This document shows positions 33,296-42,411 of a DNA stretch of 64,000 nt, piece after piece (within the stretch, counting starts at the first letter, position 1; each line of letters opens with the position of its first letter). The notes under the pieces are model-generated. The model saw only the letters and a list, made by a program, of their open reading frames with translations. It was not told where the DNA came from and searched no databases. Where the stretch lies: contig CAXXSI010000022.1 in the NCBI GenBank assembly GCA_963669285.2, positions 496,001 through 560,000 of the forward strand, in the 5' to 3' direction. This DNA comes from JAWKWH01 sp963669285 (lineage in GTDB: Bacteria; Pseudomonadota; Alphaproteobacteria; Rhizobiales; Rhizobiaceae). The position numbers and the translations under genes are program-made.

Positions 33296-34834
33296 ATGTA
33301 TCGTTCTAAAGCCACCGCGGCATTAGCCGCGACGGGGCTGTCTCTGTCCACCTTCGGTGCGCAGGCCCAGTCTCTCGACGAATCCATCAATCAGATCTTT
33401 GCGTCATCGACCGGCTGGTTTGTCAGCTTCATCTTCAGCCCGTTTCCCGGCACCTCCTTTCCCTGGATCGTCGCCTGGCTGGTCATCGCCGCGACCATCT
33501 TCACGGTCTATTTCGCGCTGATCCAGTTTCGCGCCTTCCCGCATTCGATCGCGCTGGTCAGGGGTGACTATTCCGATCCTAACGACGCCGGCGAGGTCAG
33601 CCACTTCCAGGCGCTGGCCACGGCGCTTTCCGGCACCGTCGGTCTCGGCAATATCGCCGGTGTGGCGGTGGCCGTCGGCATCGGCGGTCCGGGCGCGACA
33701 TTCTGGATGATCATGGCCGGCCTGATGGGCATGGCGTCGAAATTCACCGAGTGCACGCTGGGCGTCAAATACCGCAACGAGTACGAAGACGGCACGGTGT
33801 CCGGCGGGCCGATGTACTACATCACCAAGGGCTTTGCCGAGCGCGGCGTGCCCGGCGGCAAGCCGCTGGCCATCCTGTTTTCAGTCTTCTGCATCCTCGG
33901 CGCTTTCGGCGGCGGCAACATGTTCCAGGCCAACCAGGCGCATCAGCAGATCGCCGGCATCGTCGGCGACTTCCCCGGCTGGATCACCGGTGTGCTGTTT
34001 GCGATCGTGGTCTTCGCCGTCATCGTCGGCGGCCTGAAGTCGATCGCAAGGGTGACCGAAAAAGTCGTGCCGTTCATGGGCATCATGTATGTCGCGGCGG
34101 CGCTGGTCATCATCGTCATGAACGCCGACAAGATCGGCTGGGCCTTTGGCCAGATCTTCGAGGGCGCGTTCACCGGCCTCGGCGTTGCCGGCGGCATGGT
34201 CGGCGCGCTGATCCAGGGCTTCAAGCGGGCGGCGTTTTCCAACGAGGCCGGCGTCGGCTCGGCGGCCATCGCCCACTCGGCGGTGCGCACCAAGGAGCCG
34301 ATCACCGAGGGCTTCGTGTCGCTGCTCGAGCCGTTCATCGACACCGTGGTGATCTGCACCATGACCGCGCTGGTCATCATCATCACCGGCCAGCTGGTCA
34401 CCGATCCGGAAACCGGCCTGCTGGTCGTCGAAAACGGCACCATCGTCACCGCCACCGGCGCCTCGGGCGTTGGGCTGACCTCGGCGGCGTTCGAAAGCGC
34501 GTTCAGCTGGTTCCCCTATATCCTGGCGATCGCGGTGATTTTGTTTGCGTTTTCCACCATGATCTCGTGGTCCTATTACGGGCTCAAGGCCTGGACCTTC
34601 CTGTTCGGCGAGGGCCGCAACAAGGAGCTGGTGTTCAAGGTGCTGTTCTGCGTCTTCGTGGTCATCGGCGCGGCCGCCAATCTCGGGCCGGTCATCGACT
34701 TCTCCGATGCGGCGATCTTCGCCATGGCGGTGGTCAACATCGTCGGGCTCTATGTGCTGATGCCGATCGTCCGGCGCGAGCTCAACAGCTATCTGACCCG
34801 CCTGAAATCAGGCGAGATCAAGAAGTACGCCTGA
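33296..34834 (+). CDS. Alanine/glycine:cation symporter (AGCS family)
   Basis: 512 aa. It starts at the ATG at 33296. The N-terminus is hydrophobic and ends AQAQ, like a signal sequence, a feature seen in alphaproteobacterial members. Family signatures: ALATALSGTVGLGNIAGVAV, then GGPGATFWMIMAG, and KRAAFSNEAGVGSAAIAHSA. About 10-11 membrane segments. It takes up alanine or glycine with Na+ or H+. Placed between the stress protein and a strong terminator, and opposite the Lrp regulator. Confidence 0.9.
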   Translation: MYRSKATAALAATGLSLSTFGAQAQSLDESINQIFASSTGWFVSFIFSPFPGTSFPWIVAWLVIAATIFTVYFALIQFRAFPHSIALVRGDYSDPNDAGEVSHFQALATALSGTVGLGNIAGVAVAVGIGGPGATFWMIMAGLMGMASKFTECTLGVKYRNEYEDGTVSGGPMYYITKGFAERGVPGGKPLAILFSVFCILGAFGGGNMFQANQAHQQIAGIVGDFPGWITGVLFAIVVFAVIVGGLKSIARVTEKVVPFMGIMYVAAALVIIVMNADKIGWAFGQIFEGAFTGLGVAGGMVGALIQGFKRAAFSNEAGVGSAAIAHSAVRTKEPITEGFVSLLEPFIDTVVICTMTALVIIITGQLVTDPETGLLVVENGTIVTATGASGVGLTSAAFESAFSWFPYILAIAVILFAFSTMISWSYYGLKAWTFLFGEGRNKELVFKVLFCVFVVIGAAANLGPVIDFSDAAIFAMAVVNIVGLYVLMPIVRRELNSYLTRLKSGEIKKYA

Positions 34835-34857
34835 TCAGGGCCGAACAAATAACACTG

Positions 34858-34886
34858 CGCCGGGCGGTCTCGCCCGGCGTTTTTTT
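34858..34886 (+). terminator. Rho-independent terminator after the AGCS gene
   Basis: CGCCGGGCG-GTCT-CGCCCGGCG followed by seven T residues, about 20 bases after the stop codon. Confidence 0.92.
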
Positions 34887-35134
34887 ATGTGATTTGTTTT
34901 CGCTCTCTCTCCCTTCGGGATTTGTTTTCGCTCACGCCCGCACCGCGCTTCGCACTGGGCTCCGCGGGGGCCTCGCAAAAGCTCGGACGGCCGGTCGGCC
35001 TTGCCGGCTATCGCCGGAAATTGGCGCTAAACCGGGCGAAGCCCGAGGCTGCGACCGCAGCCCGCCAATCATTTGGCGCGCCCGCGCAGGCGGTGAGCAA
35101 CGCGAACTCGCCGTGAGCGAAAAAAACAAAAAAA

Positions 35135-35791
35135 TTATGGCAGCCCGCAATCCCGCGCCAGTCCGTGGCAATCGCGCAGAACATCGTCGACCGGGTGGCG
35201 CGGGCGTTTTTTGTAGCCCGGCGGGTGTCCGGGGCGGATCGGCCCGACCCGTCCGGGGCCGGGTTTTGCCTTTTCGCGCCTGGCCATCAGGCGGTTCAGC
35301 CGCCTTGCCTGCCGCGGCAGGGTTTTGAGCGCGCGCTCGAGTTTTTCGATGCGGCGACTAAGCGATGCCGCCTCCAGCCGCTCATCGGATTTGGTCCACT
35401 CAATGCGATCCGTCAGCCCCGGCACGGAAATCTGCGGCAGCGCATGTTTCGGTACCGGCACGCGAAACGCGCGGCCGGATTCGCCGAAAGATTTGCGCGG
35501 ATCGATCAGCGCGAAGGCAGCGCGGTTTTGTCCACGGGCAAAATGTGAAAAATCCGGCAGCGGTCGTTTGTCCGCCGCGCCGTTTGCGGCTGCTTCGGCC
35601 TTTTTCAGAAGTCCTGCCGCGACGATGACGATCAGCCGGCGCAGCGCCGATTCCGCCGGCCGCAAAACGCGGCAGACGAAGCGGTGCAGCGGCCGCGGCA
35701 GCATCTCGGCGCCGTCGACCAGGGCGGTGAGACCGGCGATGATCTTCGCCAGCGCCTGCTTGTTCCTCTCAATCGCCAGTTCCCAGTCCAT
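35135..35791 (-). CDS. Conserved basic protein of unknown function
   Basis: 218 aa, arginine- and alanine-rich. It begins MDWELAIERNKQALAKIIAG and has a helical N-terminal ~70 aa, an acidic-to-basic middle and a probable coiled coil near residues 135-170 (SRRIEKLERALKTLPRQARR). The C-terminus is proline- and arginine-rich. Similar proteins are widespread in Hyphomicrobiales without assigned function. No signal peptide. A 250-base GC-rich stretch to its left (34887-35134) holds a direct repeat of TTTGTTTTCGCTC and no gene. Confidence 0.6.
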   Translation of the reverse strand: MDWELAIERNKQALAKIIAGLTALVDGAEMLPRPLHRFVCRVLRPAESALRRLIVIVAAGLLKKAEAAANGAADKRPLPDFSHFARGQNRAAFALIDPRKSFGESGRAFRVPVPKHALPQISVPGLTDRIEWTKSDERLEAASLSRRIEKLERALKTLPRQARRLNRLMARREKAKPGPGRVGPIRPGHPPGYKKRPRHPVDDVLRDCHGLARDCGLP

Positions 35792-36136
35792 GCCCGCCTT
35801 TCCGTTTAACCGGACAGGGTAAGGCAGGTTTGGGAAGTGTGGATAAGATTTTTGGGGGGAAGCTGGCTTTCGCTGCGGTTTGAACGAACGACCGGTTTGG
35901 GCCGGAAACGGACCGGCTGCTCGCGCATAACCTCAACGGAGCAACGCCGCACTGAATCTTACAGGACGGCCCATGCATCGTTGATCGCCGAACGTACCTG
36001 CTTCCTCTTCAACTCATAGGCTGAAATGGGCGACGGTCCGGTGCCATTTGAAAATATCTTGAATGAGAGCACTTAGGGAACAATCGCGCTGCAAGTCCAG
36101 GAATTTCCGCAGCGAATAGCGGAACAATAAGAGAAT
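35792..36136. other. Intergenic region upstream of the giant HTH gene
   Basis: 345 bases with no supported gene. Base composition falls sharply towards 36130, marking the start of the AT-rich promoter region of the gene at 36183. Confidence 0.5.
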
Positions 36137-36166
36137 ATTGTTATGTGTTGCATTACACAATACAAT
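36137..36166. promoter_or_regulatory. Palindromic operator before the HigA-like fusion gene
   Basis: ATTGTTATGTGT (36137-36148) and ACACAATACAAT (36155-36166) are inverted repeats with 10 of 12 positions matching, separated by TGCATT. The palindrome ends 16 bases before the start codon. HigA-type antitoxins bind such palindromes to repress their own operon, so autoregulation by the encoded HTH is likely. Confidence 0.65.
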
Positions 36167-36182
36167 TTGATATTATTTGGCC

Positions 36183-39100
36183 ATGAAAAAACCTAGATCC
36201 TCTACCGCGCCGGTGCATCCCGGCCTTCATATCCGAGACACAGTTCTCACGCCGAAGAAAATCTCGGTTACCGCCGCCGCCAAACTTGTCGGCGTCAGCC
36301 GGCCGAACCTCTCCAAATTTTTGAACGGAAAGGTCACCACAACGCCTGAGATGGCTCAGCGTATCGAACGGGCTTTCGGGTTACCCTCACGCGAACTCCT
36401 AGATATGCAGGCCTCATTCGATGCGGCCGGAGCCGCATCAAAGGGTGCGCCGACGACAGTCAAGGCCTATGTGCCGCCTTTCTTGCAGTTACGAGCTGCC
36501 GACATTGAAGCGTGGGCAGACAGAACGATCTCCCGCTTTCGCCTTGCGGTCTTCCTGAGAACGTTGATCAACTCCAGTGGTGTTGGACTGACCAAAGTCG
36601 ATTTCGGCGGAAACGACGACGCAGAGCGTCCTGGTTGGGACGGAGTCGTCGAGGCCTCGGCAGGCACGCCTTGGATTCCAGAAGGCCGGTCTGGCTGGGA
36701 GTTCGGGGTCAACAAGAACATCAAAAAGAAAGCCGACGGTGATTTCGCGAAGAGCGTGAAGGCTCATCCGGATAAGGATGAGCGTCAAAACATCACATTT
36801 GTTTTTGTTACACCGAGGCGATGGCACGGCAAGAAGCAATGGATCGCAGACGCGATAGCGAAGAACTTTTGGAAGGATGTCGTGGTTCTTGACGCAAGCG
36901 ATTTGGAGCAGTGGCTCGAACAATCTTTGGTCGCTCAGACTTGGTTTGCCAACGAGACGCATCATCCGTTGAGCGACGTGCGCACGCTCGACAAGTGCTG
37001 GTCGCAATGGTCGAGCGTTACGAAGCCGCCGTTGAGCGGGAGCTTATTTAAACCGGCCATTGCCGCCTCTCGGCGAACCCTCGAATCGCGGCTTACAAAG
37101 GAACCTGGTGGCCCCACGACTATCGCAGCAGATTCGAGGGAAGAGGCGCTAGCCTTCCTCGCGCAAGCGTTTGGTCATTCTGGCAGCGATTCATTGGACG
37201 CCCTGCGCGACCGCGTCCTTATCTTCGACAAAGCCGGTGTGTTGCCGAAGCTGGCGGAAGGTGCTCACAACTTTGTCGCGGTCGCGACCTCGCCCGAAGT
37301 TGAGCGCGAGCTGGCTCCCTTGACCCACGTTACTCACACCATCGTGCTGGTCCCTCGCAACTCGATGAGTGAGGAGCCCCACCTTGTTTTAGAACCCGCA
37401 AGCCATGAAAGTTTCCGGGCCGCTTTGGAGGAAATGGACTTTGGCCGGGACGCGATCCAAAGACTGGACGGTGCATCAGGACGCTCACTCACGGTGCTGC
37501 GCCGACAGCTGGCAACCGTCCCTGCGCTTAAGATACCGGAGTGGGCTTCCGACAACCAGAAAGCGGGTGCACTCGTGCCGTTCTTGTTTGCTGGGGCTTG
37601 GGCCGATAAGAATGTTGCCGATCAAACAGCGCTTTCGCTCTTAAGCGGAGGAACCGATTACCCGGCGCTGGAGAAAGTGTTCCAACAACTGACGACGATA
37701 AATGACAGTCCTGTTTGGTCGATTGGCGAGGCACGGGGTATCATCTCTTCGATTGATCTGCTGTTTGCTATCGCCGGTTCAATCACGGCGCCAGACCTCG
37801 ATCGCTTTTTCTCTGTAGCGGAGATGGTCTTGAGCGAGGATGATCCCACGCTCGATATACCCGAGGACGAGCGTTGGTGGTCCGCCGCGTTTCACGGTAA
37901 GTCGCGAGAGTTTTCTAGTGCGTTTCGCAATGGCATTGCTGAGACGCTCGTCTTGCTAGCCGTTCACGGAAAGCACTTGTTCCTGTCGCGGCTTGGGATC
38001 GACACGGAGCAGTTGGCCGCCCGTCTGGTTCGTACACTACTCACGCCACTCAGCATCCGCAAGTTAGAAGCGAACGATCGCGATCTGCGCATTTATGCTG
38101 AGGTCTCCCCGGAAGAGTTTCTCTCAATCCTGCAGCGTGATCTCAATGAGAAGGAGCCCGCCGTGCTTGGTCTGATGCGGCCTGCATCAAGCGAATTTTT
38201 CGGCGGTGGCCCTGCAAGATCGGGGCTCTTGTGGGCACTCGAAGGATTGGCTTGGAACCCCAAAATGTTGAGCGCAACGGCGTTGATACTAGCACGCCTT
38301 GCCGAAGTAGAGATCACAGACAACTGGTCGAACAAACCCATCGCCTCGCTTGAGGCAATCTTCTGCGTTTGGATGCCACAAACGGCCGCAAGTCACCAAG
38401 AGCGCTTGAGCGTCTTGCGACTACTCAAAGAGAGGCATCCGCAAATAGCGTGGCAGGTTTGTATCAGTCAGTTGGAACAGGGGCAGAAACTCGGGCATTA
38501 CAGTCACAAACCGAGGTTCCGGCCCGACGGCTATGGTTTCGGTGAGCCTTTCGCCACCTGGGGCCCGATCATGGACTTCGTTCGTGACGTTGTGGAGTTG
38601 GTGCTGACTTGGCCAGACCTGAGCGGCGACATGATCATCGATTTGGTCGGGCACCTTCATGATTTTTCCGACCAAGACCAATCGCGAATTTGGTCCATCG
38701 TAGAAACATGGGCAGCATCTGGCGTTTCGAATGAGGAAAAGTCGAAACTGCGGGAGAAAATCAGGGTGACCGTTCTATCTCGCAGAGGCGTGATGCGTTC
38801 GAAAAAGGGCGGGCGCTTTGCCAGTTTGACAGCGACAGCAAGGAAAGTCTACGAGGCCCTGGAACCGAGCGATCTTTTGGACAAGCATGCTTGGTTGTTC
38901 AAAGAGCATTGGGTTGAAGAGTCAGCCGATGAACTGGATCAAGAGGAGAGCGACTTCAGAGCCCGTGAGGAACGCATTGCTGCGCAAAGACTCGATTCCC
39001 TGAGAGAAATCCTCACACAACGAGGGACGAAAGGTGTGATCGAACTCTGCGAAAAGGGGAACGCCTCCTGGGTGATCGGTCGCCTGCTCGGGCAGGAGCT

Positions 39101-40307
39101 TTTGAATAGCGGTACGTTCGTTGATATCATCCTCGAAGCGCTTCCAAATTCCGACGATCCTTCGGGCGGTCAGAGGAAGAGCCTGATCGCGGGCCTGCTG
39201 CGTTCGACTGAAGAGGCGGGTTCCACTGCCATGCTCAAAGCCATCAAGAGACAGCTGACAGAAAGTGATTTTGTGCGGGTGTTGTTGTTGGCTCCCTACC
39301 GAAAGTTGACCTGGGGTATCGTTAGCAAGCTAACCAAAGGAAATCAGACGCATTATTGGGCCAATGTCGCCCCGGATTGGATTTTCGAGGATGAGACTGA
39401 AAACCGGGAAGGAATCGAGCGTTTGCTAGAAGCGAAGCGTCCGCGAGCGGCATTTGCCGCTGCTCACTTCAAGCAGGAGGCAGTCGGCGCCAAAATCCTG
39501 TTTCGACTTCTCGAAGCCATGGCAACGGAAAGCGAAGAGCGGCCGGGGCATTACCGCCTCCAGCAACACGATATCGAGACGGCATTCGGGATCGTAAACG
39601 AGAGCCCGGATTTCACGCTGAACCAAAAGGCAGGCTTGGAATTCGCCTACATCGACGTCCTGTCCAAGCCTTGGCGCGAGGGCGAACGAAGTAGTATTCC
39701 AAACCTTGAGAGGCACGTCGAGCAGCATCCGGAGTTTTTTGTCCAGGCCGTCGTCTGGAGCTACAAGCGTAATAGTGGTGTCGATCCGGAAGAATGGAGA
39801 GTGCCCAGCGATCGGCTTACGCATTATGCGCAGAAAGGGCATAAGCTCCTTGATGGTCTGAAACGGGTTCCCGGACACGATGATCTCGGGGTTCTTGATT
39901 ACGGGCGTCTTTCAAAGTGGGTGCAGACCGTAAGTGCGAAATGCGGCGAACTAAGCCGGTTTGAAATCGGCAACTTTTGTATCGGGAATTTATTCGCCCA
40001 TGCGCCTGTCGGGGAAGACGGCATTTGGCCATGCGAAGCTGTTCGCCAGGTAGTCGAAGATATTCAGTCTGATGATATGGAAAGCGGCATACACACCGGC
40101 CTCTACAACCTTCGCGGTGTGCACTGGCGAGGAGAAGGAGGCGACCAGGAGCGCGAGCTTGCGGACAAGTATCGTGTATGGGCCGAAGCTCTCCAGTATT
40201 CTCACCCCTTCGTGTCTTCGAAAGTTCTCATGGGCATGGTGAGAACTTACGAGCTCGAAGCAAGCCGTGAGGACACGCAAGCTGGTGTTCGCAGGCGAAT
40301 GAGATAG
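36183..40307 (+). CDS. Giant protein: HigA-type HTH fused to nuclease-like and helical-repeat body
   Basis: 1374 aa from the ATG at 36183; a TTG two codons earlier is less likely. Residues ~10-80 are a HigA-family helix-turn-helix: VHPGLHIRDTVLTPKKISVT, then AAKLVGVSRPNLSKFLNGK and TTPEMAQRIERAFG. Residues ~95-290 include GWDGVVEASAGTPWIPEG, SGWEFGVNKNIKKKADGDF and FVFVTPRRWHGKKQWI. This pattern resembles the restriction-endonuclease-like N-terminal module of large defence proteins; the D, WE and K residues could be catalytic, but this is not certain. A segment near 320 (TTIAADSREEALAFLAQAF) sits where a NTPase P-loop might be expected, yet no GKT/S is present. The remaining ~1000 aa look like alpha-helical repeats. 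It has no toxin partner. Base composition is lower in GC than neighbours. A single-gene phage-defence or conflict protein is the best guess. Confidence 0.6.
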   Translation: MKKPRSSTAPVHPGLHIRDTVLTPKKISVTAAAKLVGVSRPNLSKFLNGKVTTTPEMAQRIERAFGLPSRELLDMQASFDAAGAASKGAPTTVKAYVPPFLQLRAADIEAWADRTISRFRLAVFLRTLINSSGVGLTKVDFGGNDDAERPGWDGVVEASAGTPWIPEGRSGWEFGVNKNIKKKADGDFAKSVKAHPDKDERQNITFVFVTPRRWHGKKQWIADAIAKNFWKDVVVLDASDLEQWLEQSLVAQTWFANETHHPLSDVRTLDKCWSQWSSVTKPPLSGSLFKPAIAASRRTLESRLTKEPGGPTTIAADSREEALAFLAQAFGHSGSDSLDALRDRVLIFDKAGVLPKLAEGAHNFVAVATSPEVERELAPLTHVTHTIVLVPRNSMSEEPHLVLEPASHESFRAALEEMDFGRDAIQRLDGASGRSLTVLRRQLATVPALKIPEWASDNQKAGALVPFLFAGAWADKNVADQTALSLLSGGTDYPALEKVFQQLTTINDSPVWSIGEARGIISSIDLLFAIAGSITAPDLDRFFSVAEMVLSEDDPTLDIPEDERWWSAAFHGKSREFSSAFRNGIAETLVLLAVHGKHLFLSRLGIDTEQLAARLVRTLLTPLSIRKLEANDRDLRIYAEVSPEEFLSILQRDLNEKEPAVLGLMRPASSEFFGGGPARSGLLWALEGLAWNPKMLSATALILARLAEVEITDNWSNKPIASLEAIFCVWMPQTAASHQERLSVLRLLKERHPQIAWQVCISQLEQGQKLGHYSHKPRFRPDGYGFGEPFATWGPIMDFVRDVVELVLTWPDLSGDMIIDLVGHLHDFSDQDQSRIWSIVETWAASGVSNEEKSKLREKIRVTVLSRRGVMRSKKGGRFASLTATARKVYEALEPSDLLDKHAWLFKEHWVEESADELDQEESDFRAREERIAAQRLDSLREILTQRGTKGVIELCEKGNASWVIGRLLGQELLNSGTFVDIILEALPNSDDPSGGQRKSLIAGLLRSTEEAGSTAMLKAIKRQLTESDFVRVLLLAPYRKLTWGIVSKLTKGNQTHYWANVAPDWIFEDETENREGIERLLEAKRPRAAFAAAHFKQEAVGAKILFRLLEAMATESEERPGHYRLQQHDIETAFGIVNESPDFTLNQKAGLEFAYIDVLSKPWREGERSSIPNLERHVEQHPEFFVQAVVWSYKRNSGVDPEEWRVPSDRLTHYAQKGHKLLDGLKRVPGHDDLGVLDYGRLSKWVQTVSAKCGELSRFEIGNFCIGNLFAHAPVGEDGIWPCEAVRQVVEDIQSDDMESGIHTGLYNLRGVHWRGEGGDQERELADKYRVWAEALQYSHPFVSSKVLMGMVRTYELEASREDTQAGVRRRMR

Positions 40308-41101
40308 CCTGACATTTATCTTATCCCTTAGCGGTCCGGAGGTGATCCGCACTCGTTGTTTCATCGCCTGTAGAGATTGTCGTCATTCCATCTGCTACAA
40401 GGCATCAGCTCATAGTGCTACGTAACGTCTCGATTGGGTGCATAGTCGCCATACGCGTAGATGTTTTTCGACAGCCGCAAAGGGCCGAAACCACCATTCT
40501 CCATTTCTCTCCCACAATCCCCCTTCCCCTCAACCCAAACACACGCTATAGTCGCAAGTGGAGTAGGCCTCGCCTGCTCTGGGGCGTGATAACCCCATCA
40601 GAGGCGGCTGACATCAGCCGTATAATGGTGTCTCCTCGATTCCTAGGGTCGGGGAGGCATTGGCGCATGTTCAGGGCTTCGGCCTAAAGGTCAATGCGAT
40701 CGTCCTCTGACGGTTTATCAACTCCCCGGCTTTTCAGGTCCGCCTGAAAGGCCGTTTTCATTTTTCCGGGGCTGTTCATGCCGTCGGGCTCTCACAAGGG
40801 TCCGGCGGGAGAGGAAACCTTGGTTCTTTTTCTGCACCGTCCCCCCTCGTGTGGCGGTGCCGGGAAAGAGCGGGAGGGGGGACAGTTGGGGGGTACTGTT
40901 CCCCTTCCTGTAAGCGCGACGACCGGCCGCCCGAGCCTTTGCCCTGCCGGGTCCCCGCTGCTTGCAGCAGCGTCCCGGCGTTCGCTGGCCTTGCGCCGTG
41001 CCACCGGCACGCCGCATTCGCGTAGCGCGAACCGGCTGCTCACCCCCCTCAAGGGGGGCGAAGGAGTTGCGCCGTGAGCGCCAACAAACTGGAGAACCAA
41101 T
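40308..41101. other. Intergenic region, 0.8 kb, no protein gene supported
   Basis: GC-rich open frames from 40718 to 41320 on both strands have no ribosome-binding sites or family likeness. The left half contains a stem-rich segment listed separately. The right half is low-complexity and GC-rich, with several short inverted repeats such as GCTGCTTGCAGCAGC and CCCCCTCAAGGGGGG. Confidence 0.5.
40550..40715 (+). ncRNA. Candidate structured RNA
   Basis: A -10-like CGCTATAG near 40543-40550 is followed by compact stems: CGCC-TG-CTCTG-GGG closing on CCCC-AT-CAGAG-GCG, GGCTGA-C-ATCAGCC, then CTCCTCGA-N9-TCGGGGAG. No reading frame is conserved across them. It resembles no RNA family I can name; 6S-like RNAs have a similar size but I cannot show the diagnostic central bubble. 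The strand is a guess from the -10-like sequence. Confidence 0.3.
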
Positions 41102-41416
41102 TTGGACGAATATTCCTTCCTGCAAGACCTGCTCGTCACCTGGCGGTCGACATCGGACTGGGTCAAGGCCGTTGTGGTGCTGGCCATTCCGGGCTATGCC
41201 GGTCTGTTCACCTGGCTGGTGCTGAGCCATCGGGCCGACATGCGGGCGGTGGAAAAGATCGAAGCCGGTTCGCTGTTGAGTGACGAGCGCATCCGCGAAT
41301 TGACGCGCGCCGAAATGCATCGCATCGCCGCCGAATGGGAGCGCGCCCGCAAGGCGCGGGCGATGCCGCAGAAACTGAGCGACGAGGGCGGGACGGCGCG
41401 GCTGACGCGCGGCTGA
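41102..41416 (+). CDS. Small membrane protein, unknown
   Basis: 104 aa from a TTG start with GGAG about 8 bases upstream. One hydrophobic segment lies near residues 20-42 (WVKAVVVLAIPGYAGLFTWL). A charged helical cytoplasmic tail follows (RADMRAVEKIEAGSLLSDER). It is convergent with the MoaF-like gene 19 bases away. No family recognised. Confidence 0.6.
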   Translation: MDEYSFLQDLLVTWRSTSDWVKAVVVLAIPGYAGLFTWLVLSHRADMRAVEKIEAGSLLSDERIRELTRAEMHRIAAEWERARKARAMPQKLSDEGGTARLTRG

Positions 41417-41435
41417 AGCGAGGGCGCGTTTGCGG

Positions 41436-41768
41436 CTATTTCTTCCAGGCGTTGATGACGCCGTCCTCGAAATGCAGCATGCGGTCGTCGGCCAAGTAGC
41501 CGAGCAGGGCGGCGGAATGGATGGTCATGGCGTTGCGGTCGATCACCAGCGAGACCATGTCGCCGATATTCTCCTCATGCCAGACCGTATGGACGATGCC
41601 GGGCGCGATCAGCCGCGACTGGTAGGGAATGTTGTCGTTCTGGTTGCTGACCCCGCCGGTGTCGCCGACCGCCTTGTAGGAGGCCAGGCCGTCGGCAAAG
41701 GTGACGATGAAATGCAGTCCGCCGGAATAGGTGTAGTCGATGGTGACGCCGTCCATCAGCTGTTTCAT
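41436..41768 (-). CDS. MoaF-like small beta-barrel protein
   Basis: 110 aa from the ATG at 41768 with AAGGAGC upstream. The sequence YTYSGGLHFIVTFADG, then YKAVGD, NIPYQSRLIAPGIVHTVWHE and DMVSLVIDRNAMTIHSAAL, resembles the lipocalin-like barrel of MoaF/phenolic-acid-decarboxylase-type proteins. The family assignment is moderate. It follows the deaminase gene on the same strand after 47 bases and probably belongs to its operon under the GntR regulator. Confidence 0.6.
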   Translation of the reverse strand: MKQLMDGVTIDYTYSGGLHFIVTFADGLASYKAVGDTGGVSNQNDNIPYQSRLIAPGIVHTVWHEENIGDMVSLVIDRNAMTIHSAALLGYLADDRMLHFEDGVINAWKK

Positions 41769-41815
41769 GAAAATGCTCCTTGGTGGGGGAAGGGGAGGGT
41801 TTCCGAGCGGTCGTG

Positions 41816-42337
41816 TCAGCGGCACAGCACCGGCGCGCCGGCGCTTGCCATGGCGCGGCCATGGACCATCTCGCCGATACCGGCCCAGTAGGCGGCGGCC
41901 TCGCACATCGGGCAGGGGCGCGAGGACGAATACATCACCGTGCCGCGCAGGCCGCGGTCGCGCTGCCACCAGGCGGCGTCGCGGATCGCCGCCATCTCGG
42001 CATGGGCGGTGGGGTCTGAATCGACGATCACCCGGCTCCACGACTGGCCGATAATCACCCGGTCGCGGACGATGACGGCGCCATAGGCCTGGTCGCCGCG
42101 GTCGATCGCCGCCTGACGCATGGCGAATGCCCGTTCCATGAAGGCTTGCGGGGTCGGCTCGGCCGGTTGCGGGATCGGGATGCGGACATCGTCATGGGCC
42201 GGCGCGGCGGCGGTGAGCGCGGGCAGCAGCGCGGCGGCGCCGATGGTGGTGAAAAAGGCGCGCCTGGTGTTGGCAGCGGGGCGATCGTGCCCGGCACAGC
42301 AGCTTGAGTTTCCACGGTCGTGTGTTGCCGGTTGCAT
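41816..42337 (-). CDS. Tat-exported nucleoside/nucleobase deaminase
   Basis: 173 aa. An N-terminal twin-arginine signal NTRRAFFTTIGAAALLPAL is followed by a CDA-fold domain. Zinc-site motifs are complete: HAE in PTAHAEMAAIRDAA (with the catalytic glutamate) and PCPMC. The fold covers cytidine, guanine and tRNA-adenosine deaminases. Export of such a domain is unusual, because most members are cytosolic. It lies between the GntR regulator and the MoaF-like gene on the same strand, and across from a nucleobase permease, so it may deaminate an external nucleobase before uptake. Confidence 0.78.
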   Translation of the reverse strand: MQPATHDRGNSSCCAGHDRPAANTRRAFFTTIGAAALLPALTAAAPAHDDVRIPIPQPAEPTPQAFMERAFAMRQAAIDRGDQAYGAVIVRDRVIIGQSWSRVIVDSDPTAHAEMAAIRDAAWWQRDRGLRGTVMYSSSRPCPMCEAAAYWAGIGEMVHGRAMASAGAPVLCR

Positions 42338-42411
42338 CGCGCTTCCTCCCTGCGGCGGTTCTTGAGAAAGTGATTATGACCGGCGAGGCGGCAGGAACAA
42401 GGCGGTGGTTG

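Noticed and set aside
33751..35328. 525-aa open frame on the same strand as the AGCS symporter gene
   Set aside because: Arginine/histidine-rich translation typical of a shifted frame in GC-rich coding DNA; it overlaps the clear AGCS gene and its terminator.
40550..40715. SRP RNA or 6S RNA identity for the stem-rich segment
   Set aside because: The SRP GGAAGCAGCC loop is absent and the 6S central bubble cannot be shown, so only an unnamed candidate is reported.
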